Positions 1-10,299 of a stretch of 64,000 nt of DNA are shown here, piece after piece (the stretch's first letter is position 1; each line of letters begins with the position of its first letter). The stretch spans positions 59,899,257 through 59,963,256 of the forward strand of contig OX104128.1 of NCBI GenBank assembly GCA_944470555.2, written 5' to 3'. Position numbers and translations under genes: made by a program. The stretch comes from Heterobilharzia americana (Eukaryota; Platyhelminthes; Trematoda; Strigeidida; Schistosomatidae). Under the pieces are notes generated by a model. The model searched no databases. It saw only the letters and a list, made by a program, of their open reading frames with translations, and was not told the origin of the DNA.

Positions 1-290
1 ATATACCAAGTCCAGGTTTGATCAGTCTCATTGCAACACCAGCGATTTTGAGCAGATATTTGTGAGATATATATGGCACTGTTTTCGGCGCACGGCACAT
101 GACATTGGAAGCATTATTAACATTTACGTGATGACTACTGATTACTAGATGCAGCAATATAGAATTTTCAGCCCTAAAACCACGCCGTTTCCCTTTAACT
201 TTTATAAACAAAATCAGCAAATTCAGCTCATAACTTGTTGATAACCGCTAACTGAAGTCAAGGTATATTGTGAACAATATTATATCAATA
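1..290. other. AT-rich sequence, no gene seen
   Basis: I see no coding motif, repeat or RNA gene in this stretch. It ends where the 3' end of an RTE element begins on the minus strand. Confidence 0.4.
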
Positions 291-1255
291 TTACTCACTT
301 GGGTTCCTAGTGGAATATACGGATTCACTAGCACGACACCATTTCATTCTCTTCTCTACACTCTTTATAACCTGGCTCCACAACTGAACACTAACTCTCA
401 TTCATTCCTCACACCACCTCCTCCATGTCAACCTCTCCTTGAACACCCAACCCATCTTCTCCTACACGGGTTCCACTCAATGGTATGGCCTGACCTGACC
501 TGGCCTGGCACATGATGTCCCATAGTCGTCATCTCGAGTGTATGTCCAATACAATTCATCCACACTCTATTCTGCACATTTGTTGGGCGATGGATTCTCG
601 GATGGTTCGTTGCTAGCCAGCCAGCCAGCCAACCAGAGTTATTTGTTGCCTATTCTTATTATCCTGGTCATCTGATCTCTATCTTCACTATCAGTATTGA
701 GTGAGTGTAGATGGGATCTGTTGATAATGATGATGATGTGTGTGTGTGTGTGTGTGGTTTGTTGGAAATGCTTTTCGAGATGCTCCAAATCTCTCAACCA
801 TCACAGAGAAGCACTGACTTACTTGATTGAATTAGTGTTGAGAATCCGGATGTTGTTGACGCTTTATGCTGAGTGCAGTGGGATGGAGTGTAGTGCAGTG
901 GATCTCCACACTGATTATTTTAGACTGATGAAGGGAGACCTGTCTTGCTGTCTTTCCGATCGTGGCTGCTTTGACATCCTCCCTCATCAGTGCCACCGCC
1001 TGTAGTTGGGACGATTCTCCTTTCTAGGTAGGTAGGTAGGTGTGTAGGTAGGTAGGTGGAAGAGATTACTTCCGTTTGGCTTCTCCCGTCGAAGGTGACC
1101 AGTGCTTGTTAATATTGTTGGTTGGTATCTTCGTCACCTCTGCCTTCTCTACATCCAACTGAAGGAAGTCCTGTCCTCGCCGCATCGCCTCTTCTACCAA
1201 CTGGTCACTTTTCGCCTGTACATCTTCCAGTTTGTGCGACAAGACATGAGACATA
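291..1255 (-). mobile_element. RTE-clade LINE (SR2-like) copy 1, 3' segment, decayed
   Basis: Read on the minus strand, this matches the C-terminal third of the intact RTE at 41893-45027, including the shared 3' end that reads roughly CCCAAG just before the tail. It is full of stops and indels. It carries CTGG-type tetranucleotides near 613-633, a (TG)n run near 735-757 and a (GGTA)n tract near 1026-1056. It continues on the far side of a foreign unit (1256-1823) as the 5' segment at 1824-3946. I found no clear TSD. It is a pseudogene copy. Confidence 0.85.
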
Positions 1256-1823
1256 ACCAGAAAGCTTAAACTCTACTCTACGTAGAATTTTACAAGATGT
1301 TACAAGTTACAAATCTATGTCATTGACTGAACCGACTTGATCGGTCACTTTCGGCACATACGCTCCTATGTGAATGTCTCGGTATCACCAGTACTTTCAG
1401 TTTTCGCATTAATGACAGCTAGCAGTGGAATCCAGGTTGCGCATTTCGTCCTATTTGTGAGTCGTCAGCTGGGTGTATCTACCTCCTAGTGGGCAATGTT
1501 ATTCCCACTAAGAGTCGAACCCAGAGCCAATCACTTCAAACGCTATAAGAAGTGAAAATAGAGATAATATTGAGGCATCCCTACAGGAGTCCATATGTCA
1601 ATACTGGCCGATCCCTTTTGTCCAACCAACGACTAAGATTTACATGCTATAACATCGAAGACTATATCGTACCGGTCATACAAGGAGTAGCTCTCGTGAA
1701 TCAGTGATGTGGTGGATAACGCTAAGGCATTTGAATCGATTGTTCATGGGTTCGGCTCCTAGCGGTAATAAAATCACTCACTGAGAGCCAGATACATCCA
1801 GCTGACGAGTTTCAAATAGGCGT
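1256..1823 (-). repeat. 656-bp composite hammerhead-retroposon unit, copy R1 (partial)
   Basis: This is the reverse complement of most of the units at 5753-6408 and 9139-9794. It begins at the AAGCTTAAACTC side and ends inside a hammerhead motif (after ...TTTCAAATAGG), so it lacks the last 52 bp or so of the unit. Inside lie two Smalpha-like retroposons in opposite orientation: a minus-strand motif around 1443-1487 and a plus-strand motif around 1790-1823. It sits inside an RTE copy. Comparison with the uninterrupted relative at 10300-12215 shows that about 450 bp of RTE was lost where it lies. Confidence 0.8.
1443..1487 (-). ncRNA. hammerhead ribozyme motif, family A (Smalpha-like), decayed
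   Basis: On the minus strand the core CTGACGA is followed by a hairpin remnant ending in AATAGGAC and then GAAA, flanked by CCCAG and CCTGG arms. Stem II (CTCA against GGAC) no longer pairs well, so self-cleavage is doubtful. Confidence 0.7.
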
Positions 1824-3946
1824 GGCGTCGCAATTTGATCGACACATGATTTGTTCTTCTTGAAACCAGCCAGCCAGTCAGTCTGTTCCGGTAGTAATCT
1901 AGTTGAATGCGGAGCATTCTTCAGTCTCTCCTGGATGATGTGGCTTAATAGTTTGCTTGTGGTGTCATGTGTGGAGCATGATTGCTCGCCAGTTCTTTGA
2001 AAGACTTAGGTCTCCCTTACCTGGGAGGTTGACGAGGTAGTCCTTCTTCTAATCAACCGGTGGGTACTTTTCCTTCCTTCCTTCCTGCCTTCCTTCCAAA
2101 CCGTCTGCAATATTCGTGTGAGCATGTTTGTTGCTGATGTCTCTGAGCCTGTTTTCAGTGTTTCTGGAGGAATTCCATGTGGTCCTACTGCTTTCCCAAA
2201 TCTCAGCAACTGTATGGCGTTGAGGAGTTCACTTCTGTTTTTGTCGGAGGCCTTGTGTCCACTGGTAATTCTGTGGCTGGTCTGCTGGTGGTATTATTTC
2301 TGGACGACTTGCAGTTGGTTGTGGTGGTGGTGGTGGTCGATTCAAGAGCTTTTGAAGTGGTCAGCCCATCGTTTCGTTTACTCCTCCTCTTTGGTAACTA
2401 AGTTTCCTTCTCCATCTCTCATTGATTTCATCTGTGTTGATCTCTTTACCTCCCAGATAGTAACCTGGTTATTTGATACAATATTGTCAGATCTCTGTCT
2501 CTCCTACCTGCAGCCTGTTCTGCTTCACTTGCCAGTGTGTCGTAGAAGTGTCTTTTGCCTTTGTGCTCACTCTTCTTCACTTCCACGTGTCCGTCGAGAT
2601 CCATTTCTTGTCTTGTTTCTTCTTCCCTCCTAACATGGATATGCAGGTTTCTTTCGACACAGCTTTCACAGAGTTCCAGTGTTCTTCCAAGGAGGTTTCT
2701 TCAGGCATATTCCTGAATGCCTCCCATTTTGTCCTGATGACTGACTGACTGACGTGAAAATACCCTTTGTAGTTTCGTCCTTCAGTTCAGTTTCTGTTCT
2801 GGGTGTTCAACTTGAACTGTGGTCTATCACTAACTTCAGTGAAGGCTTTCCACTTGATTTTGAAGTTGCATTCCTAGCACTAGATGGTGAGTGATGTGAA
2901 CCTACATCTGCTTTTCTTCTTTATCTGATCTTGTGTCCAGTAGGCTGTATCTCGGCCTTCATCAGATTTAGATGAAATTGATCTGATGTTTAGTGTAGTG
3001 TGTCCTAGTGTCTGGTGAAATCAAATCCGTGTCGCTTTGTGAATATCCATGTGTTTGAACACACTGCCTCCAATCACCAACCAAATCGTTGAATGCACAG
3101 AATTGTGCAAACAGTTCTCCATTCTCTTTCATTTCACCGAGTGCTTCTCGGCACATGATTGCTTCTCTTCTTGTGTTGTCTGTCCCCAGTTTGAGCAACA
3201 TGTGGCCCCACCCAGTAGAATTTTGATGTCGCCATCTGGTGTAGGGTCTTGTCCAGTGCTGATTGCAGTTGTTTGTAACATTCCTCCTCCTTCTCTTCAT
3301 CTGCATTATTTGTAATTGCATAGTGTAGCATTGAATGATTGTTACTTTTCTTCCTTTTGAGTTAAATCCATCTTGCTGTCATGAACCTGATCCTGCAAGA
3401 GGAGATTTGTTCTCACTGCATGAGAGTGAGCCTTTGATGCTGTTGGGGACATCATGATGGCCACTCGAAAACTCAGTGTGCTCGTGGTCGTCGTCTGGGT
3501 GACAATATTGAAGTATATTATTGACTCTCCAGTTGACAGTTTGGAGAGTCCACTACCATTCCATCTGCAGATTCCTCGCAGATTCCTAATACTTCTATGC
3601 TACACCTTCTCATCTCTTTGGCAATCTGGGCAGCCTTGCTAGGTTAAAACATGGTGCAGGCATTCCATGTCCTAATTTTTACTTTTGCTTTCATCGACAG
3701 AGAGAAGACACATCGGCCGATTTGTTTCCCGATGGCTTTCACCAACTGGCGTCATTTTGTCTCCCCGATTCCAGGGAAGAACATGTTTGTTTTTATGTTT
3801 TATATTTTGTCATTGATTTGAAGTTTGTTTAGCGATTGGATTGGTTTTCTGGGGTAGGGTTGCTAGGCCTATGTCCAATGTTCCCTCTTTTTCCGGGCTT
3901 AGGACTGGCTAGTAAGTATTGAACTAGTTAACTAGGCGAGGTGATT
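1824..3946 (-). mobile_element. RTE-clade LINE copy 1, 5' segment, decayed
   Basis: On the minus strand this runs from the element's 5' terminus (CTCGCCTAGTTAACTAG, at 3946) through the apurinic-type endonuclease region (ELFAQFCAFNDLV visible near 3085) into the reverse transcriptase region. Numerous stops and frameshifts make it non-coding. The 5' terminus agrees within a few bases with those at about 45093 and 56772, which defines the start of this family. Decay features, such as a (GGAA)n-type tract at 2068-2097, are shared with the copy at 10300-12215. Confidence 0.85.
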
Positions 3947-4189
3947 GAAAATTATTTTATTTGCTGTCTGTTTCATGTGGCGTTAGTGTCATGGAGTGAT
4001 GATACTATGTTCAGTGCTTAATATGTACTTTTTTCTAGTTTTTTACCATGACTTTGATTTTGGCGCAAAATTCTCTTTAGCTACACGTCAGAGAAAATTT
4101 GATCTTATTTAACTATATTTGATTAGCTGATTGTATTGAGTCCCGTAAGAGAACAATACTAAAGTAATTTGTTGGAGACTATTTAGTTT

Positions 4190-4475
4190 TGTTGTTTGTA
4201 TTATCACGTCGTTGAGTGGATCGAATTGATCTGTCTCTATCAGCACATAGGCTCCTGCCAGGATGTCTCGATAATGCGTGTGTTTGAACAATACATTAAC
4301 GTTGGTAGTGGCTCTGTGGTCTTGTCGGTAACATTTGGCATGTGGAGCGCTCGGTTCCAAGTTCAAGTCCCGGTTGGAACAACATCGCTTCGCAAGAGGC
4401 AGGTATATCCAATTGACAAGTACATAATAGGATGAAATGTGAGTACTGGAATTCCACTGCTAGTCACTATCCGTT
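4190..4475 (+). mobile_element. Smalpha-like SINE remnant (family A)
   Basis: It starts with the family's leader (GTTGAGTGGATCGAATTGAT, then a CTCTATCAGCACATAGG stretch). A tRNA-like B-box region near 4368 (AAGTCCCGG) and a degraded hammerhead follow, where CTGACGA has become TTGACAA but GATGAAAT and the closing TTCCACTGCTAG remain. The ribozyme is dead by sequence. Confidence 0.65.
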
Positions 4476-4972
4476 ATTTAGAGACTACTTAAGTTAAGGC
4501 ATAAACGTCTGTTATTAACTTGTGCATGTAGATAAAACTACGCAGCTTGATAGGGAAGCTTGTAGTAAGGAAAACAGTTACTTTAAGTCTTTTACACTAA
4601 TGCTTGCTGTGTACTTCATGTGTCAATCGTGTTTCTACTAATTAGTAATCATTCCTAGGTCAAACATGGTTGACCCCAGGGATCTCAGCTTCTGATTAGG
4701 ACGTCAAGAATTTCATTTCGAAGCAAGTCATCAGCGAGAATTGGACTGTTATTAAGTTTGGAGGCTTACTAGGAACCGAATAATTTCAAAGAGGTCCATA
4801 TCATATAGGGAACCACGGAAAATTTAGGAGTACTGAACATCTGTTTCGTCCTCGTATGACAGTCCTGAGTAATATATGATACTACTCTTTTCATGAATAC
4901 TTCCTTGAAATAAATAAAATCTCTATGAACTTCAAACTTAGTTGGGTAATTACTCATTGATTATATTGGAGT
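4476..4972. other. no gene seen
   Basis: AT-rich sequence between repeats, with no recognised coding or RNA motif. Confidence 0.35.
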
Positions 4973-4984
4973 ATACCATTGAAC
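4973..4984. repeat. target-site duplication, left copy
   Basis: ATACCATTGAAC recurs at 5334-5345, exactly flanking a 5'-truncated RTE insertion. Confidence 0.85.
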
Positions 4985-5333
4985 GATGACCAGAAAGAAT
5001 AAGCAACAAGGAACTCTAGCTGGCTGGCAACCAACCAACTAAGAACCTAACACTCAACAAATAAGCAGAAGGAAGTGGAGGTGGATTGGGCATGCACTGA
5101 GAAGACCGTTCGGGGACATTACTCCCCAGGCACTCGAGTCGTACACGGATCGGAAGCGACGAGTTGGGCGTCCGAGAGTGACATGGAGGAAATGGTGTGA
5201 GGAAGAAATGAGAGCTTGTGGGCAGTCGTGGAGCCAGGTTCAGAAGATTGCAGAGAACAGAGTGGAATGGAGGTGTGCTACTGAAGCCATATGTTCCACT
5301 AGGAACCCAAGGGACAAATAATAATAAATGATA
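4985..5333 (+). mobile_element. RTE-clade LINE copy 2, 5'-truncated 3' end
   Basis: It carries only the last part of the element, from the NKELW region to the 3' end GGAACCCAAGGGAC and a TAA-type tail. Relative to the intact copy it has extra CTGG units at the NKELW position and point changes. The perfect 12-bp TSD shows an ordinary target-primed insertion with 5' truncation. Confidence 0.9.
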
Positions 5334-5345
5334 ATACCATTGAAC
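5334..5345. repeat. target-site duplication, right copy
   Basis: ATACCATTGAAC, identical to 4973-4984, directly after the tail of the RTE fragment. Confidence 0.85.
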
Positions 5346-5752
5346 TCTTGAATATAAGTCAGGATTTAAAATACACATGACGAAAAGATCTCATCTGTTC
5401 AACCGAAGAAGTAGTGGTCTGATAAAACCATGTATTCTCTGTTGAATCCAATTCTTGATTAAATTCTTGAAAATTAACTCCATATCAGTGTGACATTCCC
5501 CAAAGGGATTGAAAGATGTCATCTGTTAATACATTAAAATTTTAGCTATGAAAGAAGCCAACATCTACAGGAATGTTTAAGGTAGAGGTTAAATTTCTTT
5601 CTGATTTCCTGGAGAATATTGATTAACTGAAATGATGATGTATGACTAAGTTTGTCCTATGAACTTGAGTATTAGTTTAGCCAAGGCTTGAAAGTGAACT
5701 TACCAAAGTGTATCTAATCACATATGGAGGTAAACTAACCTTTCCAAAGTCC
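5346..5752. other. no gene seen
   Basis: Unique-looking AT-rich sequence with no motif I can support. Confidence 0.35.
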
Positions 5753-5799
5753 TGAAATTATTGATGGATAGTGACAGGCTACGAAATCAGCAACATTAG

Positions 5800-5831
5800 T
5801 TTCATCCTATTTGAAACTCGTCAGCTGGATG
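5800..5831 (-). ncRNA. hammerhead motif, family A, decayed
   Basis: On the minus strand CTGACGA is intact. Stem II reads GTTTCAAATAGGAT and the second core block GATGAAAC follows. The downstream cleavage arm is not recognisable. Confidence 0.6.
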
Positions 5832-6150
5832 TAACCGGCTTTCAGTTAGTGATTTTATTACCGCTAGGAGCTGAACCCATGAACAGTCGATTCAAATGCC
5901 TTAGCGTTATCCACCAGATCATTGATTCACGACAGCTACTCCTTGTATGACGGGTACGATATAGTCTTCGATGTTATAGCATGTAAATCTTAGTCGTTGG
6001 TTGGACAAAAGGGATCGGCCAGTATTGACATATGGACTCCTGTAGGGATGCCTCAATATTATCTCTATTTTCACTTCTTATAGCGTTTGAAGTGATTGGC
6101 TCTGGGTTCGACTCTTAGTGGGAATAACATTGCCCACTAGGAGGTAGATA

Positions 6151-6195
6151 CACCCAGCTGACGACTCACAAATAGGACGAAATGCGCAACCTGGA
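6151..6195 (+). ncRNA. hammerhead motif, family A, decayed
   Basis: CTGACGA and CGAAA are both present, with flanking CCCAG/CCTGG stem I arms and the family's closing sequence GATTCCACTGCTAGC. Stem II (CTCA against GGAC) is largely lost and no GTC cleavage triplet remains. Confidence 0.7.
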
Positions 6196-6408
6196 TTCCA
6201 CTGCTAGCTGTCATTAATGCGAAAACTGAAAGTACTGGTGATACCGAGACATTCACATAGGAGCGTATGTGCCGAAAGTGACCGATCAAGTCGGTTCAGT
6301 CAATGACATAGATTTGTAACTTGTAACATCTTGTAAAATTCTACGTAGAGTAGAGTTTAAGCTTTCTGGTTAATATTATTACTGGTGTGTGATTTGTCAG
6401 TTGAGTAA

Positions 6409-7016
6409 AAATATCCTTTGTAGTTTCGTCCTTCAGCTCAGTTTCTGTTCTGGGTGTTCAACTTGAACTGTGGTCTATCACTAACTTCAGTGAAGGCTTT
6501 CCACTTGATTTTGAAGTTGCATTCCTAGCACTAGATGGTGAGTGATGTGAACCTACATCTGCTTTTCTTCTTTATCTGATCTTGTGTCCAGTAGGCTGTA
6601 TCTCGGCCTTCATCAGATTTAGATGAAATTGATCTGATGTTTAGTGTAATGTGTCCTAGTGTCTGGTGAAATCAAATCCGTGTCGCTTTGTGAATATCCA
6701 TGTGTTTGAACACACTGCCTCCAATCACCAACCAAATCGTTGAATGCACAGAATTGTGCAAACAGTTCTCCATTCTTGTTCCTCATTTCACTGAGTGCTT
6801 CTCGGCACATGATTGCTTCTCTTCTTGTGTTGTCCGCTCCGAGTTCGGCATTCATATCACCCATTAAAACTTTGACTTGGCTAACTGGAGTCTTGTCTAG
6901 TACTGATTGCAGTTTTCTGTAGAATTCCTCCTCCTCTTGATGCGCATTATTTGTAGATGCATAGCGTAGCATTGTATGATTGTTACTTTCCTTCCTTTTG
7001 AGTTGAGTCTTGCTGT
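6409..7016 (-). mobile_element. RTE-clade LINE copy 3, internal fragment of the endonuclease region
   Basis: On the minus strand it translates to the endonuclease part (YGDMNAELG-type block as MGDMNAELGADN, then ELFAQFCAFNDLV). It lacks the element's 5' end, RT and 3' end. It closely matches 2757-3360 of copy 1, so the two share an ancestor already altered in this region (for example the added WRQCVQTHGYSQ in place of the intact protein's sequence). It abuts the R2 unit. Confidence 0.8.
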
Positions 7017-7189
7017 TAGCAATGTTCTCAATAGATGTTAGATTGATCTACGGAAGCCCAAGTAGAACAGATAGCTTATTAATTTTCAAAGTTCAGTCCC
7101 TCTATGTAGGAAGAGAAATTTTATCGAGTCAATTTCCCCAAGAATCACGAAAATATGTTCTGAGGACTCCGTTGACGGAGAACTGAAAA

Positions 7190-7800
7190 ATCTTCAACGA
7201 ACTCCAGTAGAAAATGATTCTCCACTCACATTCATAGATAACAACATCAAACCAAACAACCCAACTGTACGAACAAATTTCCAGCCGAAAAAGATTCTTT
7301 CGTTGAATCTCGAATTCGAGAATGATATTGCTTTAGACATCTTCAAATAACAAATGTCAAAATCCTTAAATAGAACATACTTCACCACCAACCTTCGAAC
7401 TATTTTCACCTGCAAGAAACATTTTTGACAATGTGTGGAAGACAAGCTGATGTATTGGGCCACACCAATCTGTGTATACCAGTTGACTCGTTCTTGTGGA
7501 GCTGAGTACATCGGTTGTACAATGCGTCCGTTTGTAAGACGTGCTCTCGAACACTACCCAAGCTGGTTGACAAAGGGAGAATGGAGATGTATCTTCACTT
7601 CAATAACAGAACACCTTGTGAATTCAGGCCACCCACATTCTGTTGAGAACTCATTCAAAATCGTCGACAGGGTTCGGTCAAACCACTGGAAAGGAGTAAG
7701 ATGAAGACATGTGGGTATAGCTGAAGGACTGGGCGTTCCGAAGTTCAAACCAGCGTCATGTGTCCGAAAGAGGTAGTCCAACCTTTATCTTCATTGTGGT
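7190..7800 (+). mobile_element. Penelope-like element fragment, GIY-YIG endonuclease end
   Basis: The reading frame at 7435-7704 contains CVYQLTRSCGAEYIGCTMR, then ALEHYPSWLTKGEW and ITEHLVNSGH. This is the cysteine-containing GIY-YIG pattern (Y-x-C-G-x-x-YIG-x-T-x-R ... EH ... H) that follows the RT in PLEs and nicks target DNA. Upstream sequence to 7190 reads as degraded RT-endonuclease linker. RT motifs are absent, so this is a 3' fragment with stops. Confidence 0.75.
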
Positions 7801-8280
7801 TATCATAAGGTCTTGACTTTCATAGATTCATACTGTATCATGTAACTTTGCATTTGTTTTCATAATCCCTTGTCTATTTTCCCACTCTAAACCGGAATGT
7901 ATATTAATTAACTCCCCTTAGTTGTTCAATATATTCCGCTGCCCCCCCCCGCCAAAAAAACTGGAAATGATTCTGGAACGTTCTATCCACTGTGACATGC
8001 ATTTACTGATATTCAGCTTAGTAAATGACTTCAACCTCATCTTGTTTTTTCCTATGATAGTAAAAATTTAGTCAACGGTGCAGAATACCATCACGTTTCC
8101 TAGTTACAGAAGAAGGTGATTTCCGTTTATTTTTAAAAATCTTACTTGTTCTGTGTGTAGGAAGTAGGTTCTTATGAAATGTTTTTCAAAAACAGTATAC
8201 ACCTTCAATTTTACAACTTCTTGACTGATCGAATTTCAAGGCTGTTGATTTCTTATTAGTTCGGGTATAGTTAGTTCTAT
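7801..8280. other. no gene seen
   Basis: AT-rich, with a short C-run near 7941-7950. No coding motif. Confidence 0.35.
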
Positions 8281-8450
8281 GGTAGTTGTGGTTAGCAGTG
8301 GAATACAGTGAAGGGGATTTCTTCATACTTAGAACTCATCAGCTGGATGTACTTCCACCTCATAGAGTATTATTCCGATTAGAGTATTGTTCGAACCCAG
8401 AATCCATCGCTTCAAACATTACAGCGTTATCCTTAAGGTCACTGAGGTAA
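8281..8450 (-). mobile_element. Smalpha-like SINE remnant (family A)
   Basis: On the minus strand: tRNA-like B box (GGGTTCGAAC near 8393), then CATCCAGCTGATGAGTTC with an intact CTGATGA core. The second core block is rearranged (GAAGAAATC) and stem II is lost. Confidence 0.65.
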
Positions 8451-9138
8451 ACTCCTAATTCCACTTTGAGCCACTTCCAAGCAAATTACAGTATAATCAA
8501 TAATCAGGCAATATCTAGGCCTTCACATAGAGACCAAGTGGCTAGTGGAGATCGATTGATTCGATCCAGAATAATAATCGGAGATTCGAAATATCAGTAA
8601 GTTTCTGTACAGTTTCCTGTTCTTTACTATTTCTTTTTTATCCTATCAAATGAGAAATGAATGAAAACAGTGAACAGTTCATTGATTAGGTTCAAGTATG
8701 TTCATGAGCACAATGATACTGACTCCCGGCACGCTACATTGAAGACTTTAGTCAATGTATTACCCAATCAGGTTAAAAGTGATATGCGTCACACTAAGCC
8801 TCTATATATGTGTTTACGCTTTTATCATATTATACAACAGGTTCAAATTAAGGCGGCCTACTTAAATCTTGGGCTATCGAAAAAAGCTTTCCACTGATTA
8901 CATTCCATCAAATTTTCCCCTTTCAGTTTGTTTTATTCTTTCAAATATCTTCCGAGCGCATCATTTACTCTTGCATATTCCTAAAATGTTTTCAAAATTT
9001 TGTTTCTCAAGCTAAGAATAAAATACAGGAAAAAAAGTTCCACCAGTTGTAAATGGGTTTGTAAATGTTCACAAACACACTCTACATTACTATATCTAGG
9101 ATACCGACCTGTATGGGACTGTGAATTTCTTTGCCGGA
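8451..9138. other. no recognised gene
   Basis: An open frame at 8661-8897 (+, 78 codons) has no motif I recognise and is of a length expected by chance in this sequence. Nothing else was seen. Confidence 0.3.
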
Positions 9139-9794
9139 TGAAATTATTGATGGATAGTGACAGGCTACGAAATCAGCAACATTAGTTTCATCCTATTTGA
9201 AACTCGTCAGCTGGATGTATCTGGCTCTCAGTGTGTGATTTTATTACCGCTAGGAGCTGAACCCATGAACAGTCGATTCAAATGCCTTAGCGTTATCCAC
9301 CAGATCATTGATTCACGACAGCTACTCCTTGTATGACGGGTACGATATAGTCTTCGATGTTATAGCATGTAAATCTTAGTCGTTGGTTGGACAAAAGGGA
9401 TCGGCCAGTATTGACATATGGACTCCTGTAGGGATGCCTCAATATTATCTCTATTTTCACTTCTTATAGCGTTTGAAGTGATTGGCTCTGGGTTCGACTC
9501 TTAGTGGGAATAACATTGCCCACTAGGAGGTAGATACACCCAGCTGACGACTCACAAATAGGACGAAATGCGCAACCTGGATTCCACTGCTAGCTGTCAT
9601 TAATGCGAAAACTGAAAGTACTGGTGATACCGAGACATTCACATAGGAGCGTATGTGCCGAAAGTGACCGATCAAGTCGGTTCAGTCAATGACATAGATT
9701 TGTAACTTGTAACATCTTGTAAAATTCTACGTAGAGTAGAGTTTAAGCTTTCTGGTTAATATTATTACTGGTGTGTGATTTGTCAGTTGAGTAA
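9139..9794 (+). repeat. 656-bp composite hammerhead-retroposon unit, copy R3
   Basis: Near-identical to R2 over its whole length, with the same start (TGAAATTATTGATGG) and end (TTGAGTAA). It contains the opposed family A motifs at about 9186-9217 (minus) and 9537-9581 (plus). Unlike R2 it is not joined to an RTE fragment, so the shared boundaries define the unit independently of its neighbours. Confidence 0.85.
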
Positions 9795-10299
9795 TTTCAT
9801 TCTGTAGCTCCCTTTGATATCCTGAGCAAACAGTAAAGACCCTCAAAATAAGTCATATAGGGAGAGGTCTCTACATTTGGTTTAGTCCATTAGGGTGAAG
9901 ATGATTGATATAAAAACAACTCAAGAAAACTGTTTACCGCTTGTCTTTCAAAAAAGTACTGATTCATATAATTTTGTCAAAAGATGTTGTCTGTTATTTT
10001 GAACACGTCACAGAGTCATTCGTGTAGATTTGTAAATCAGTTACCAGACCTAATGGGAAGAATGTGACAGAGTTTTTAGCCTAGATATTAAAGTCCATCA
10101 GCATAGCCATGGTTCGAAAAACCTTCAAAGTATTATACAAAAGGAAAGATATGATAAAGACTGAAAATAAATAGAGTAGAACTTACAATGTAAACTGCCA
10201 CAACCCCAAAAGAATGGTTTCAGTTTCGAAAAAGGCCGACATTCATTGCATCTTCTTTTAACTAAATATAAAATAACAGTAAACTATAGCCTGCGACTC
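9795..10299. other. no gene seen
   Basis: Unremarkable AT-rich sequence. Confidence 0.35.

Larger units (their letters stand above)
5753..6408 (+). repeat. 656-bp composite hammerhead-retroposon unit, copy R2
   Basis: Almost identical along its whole length to 9139-9794 (constant offset of 3386) and, inverted, to 1256-1823. In order it holds a minus-strand family A motif (5800-5831) with its tRNA-like head (about 5850-5945), a spacer without recognised coding, a plus-strand head (about 6080-6165), a plus-strand hammerhead motif (6151-6195), and a tail ending in TTGAGTAA. The whole block has been copied as one piece. It is followed directly by an internal RTE fragment. I found no TSD. Confidence 0.85.
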
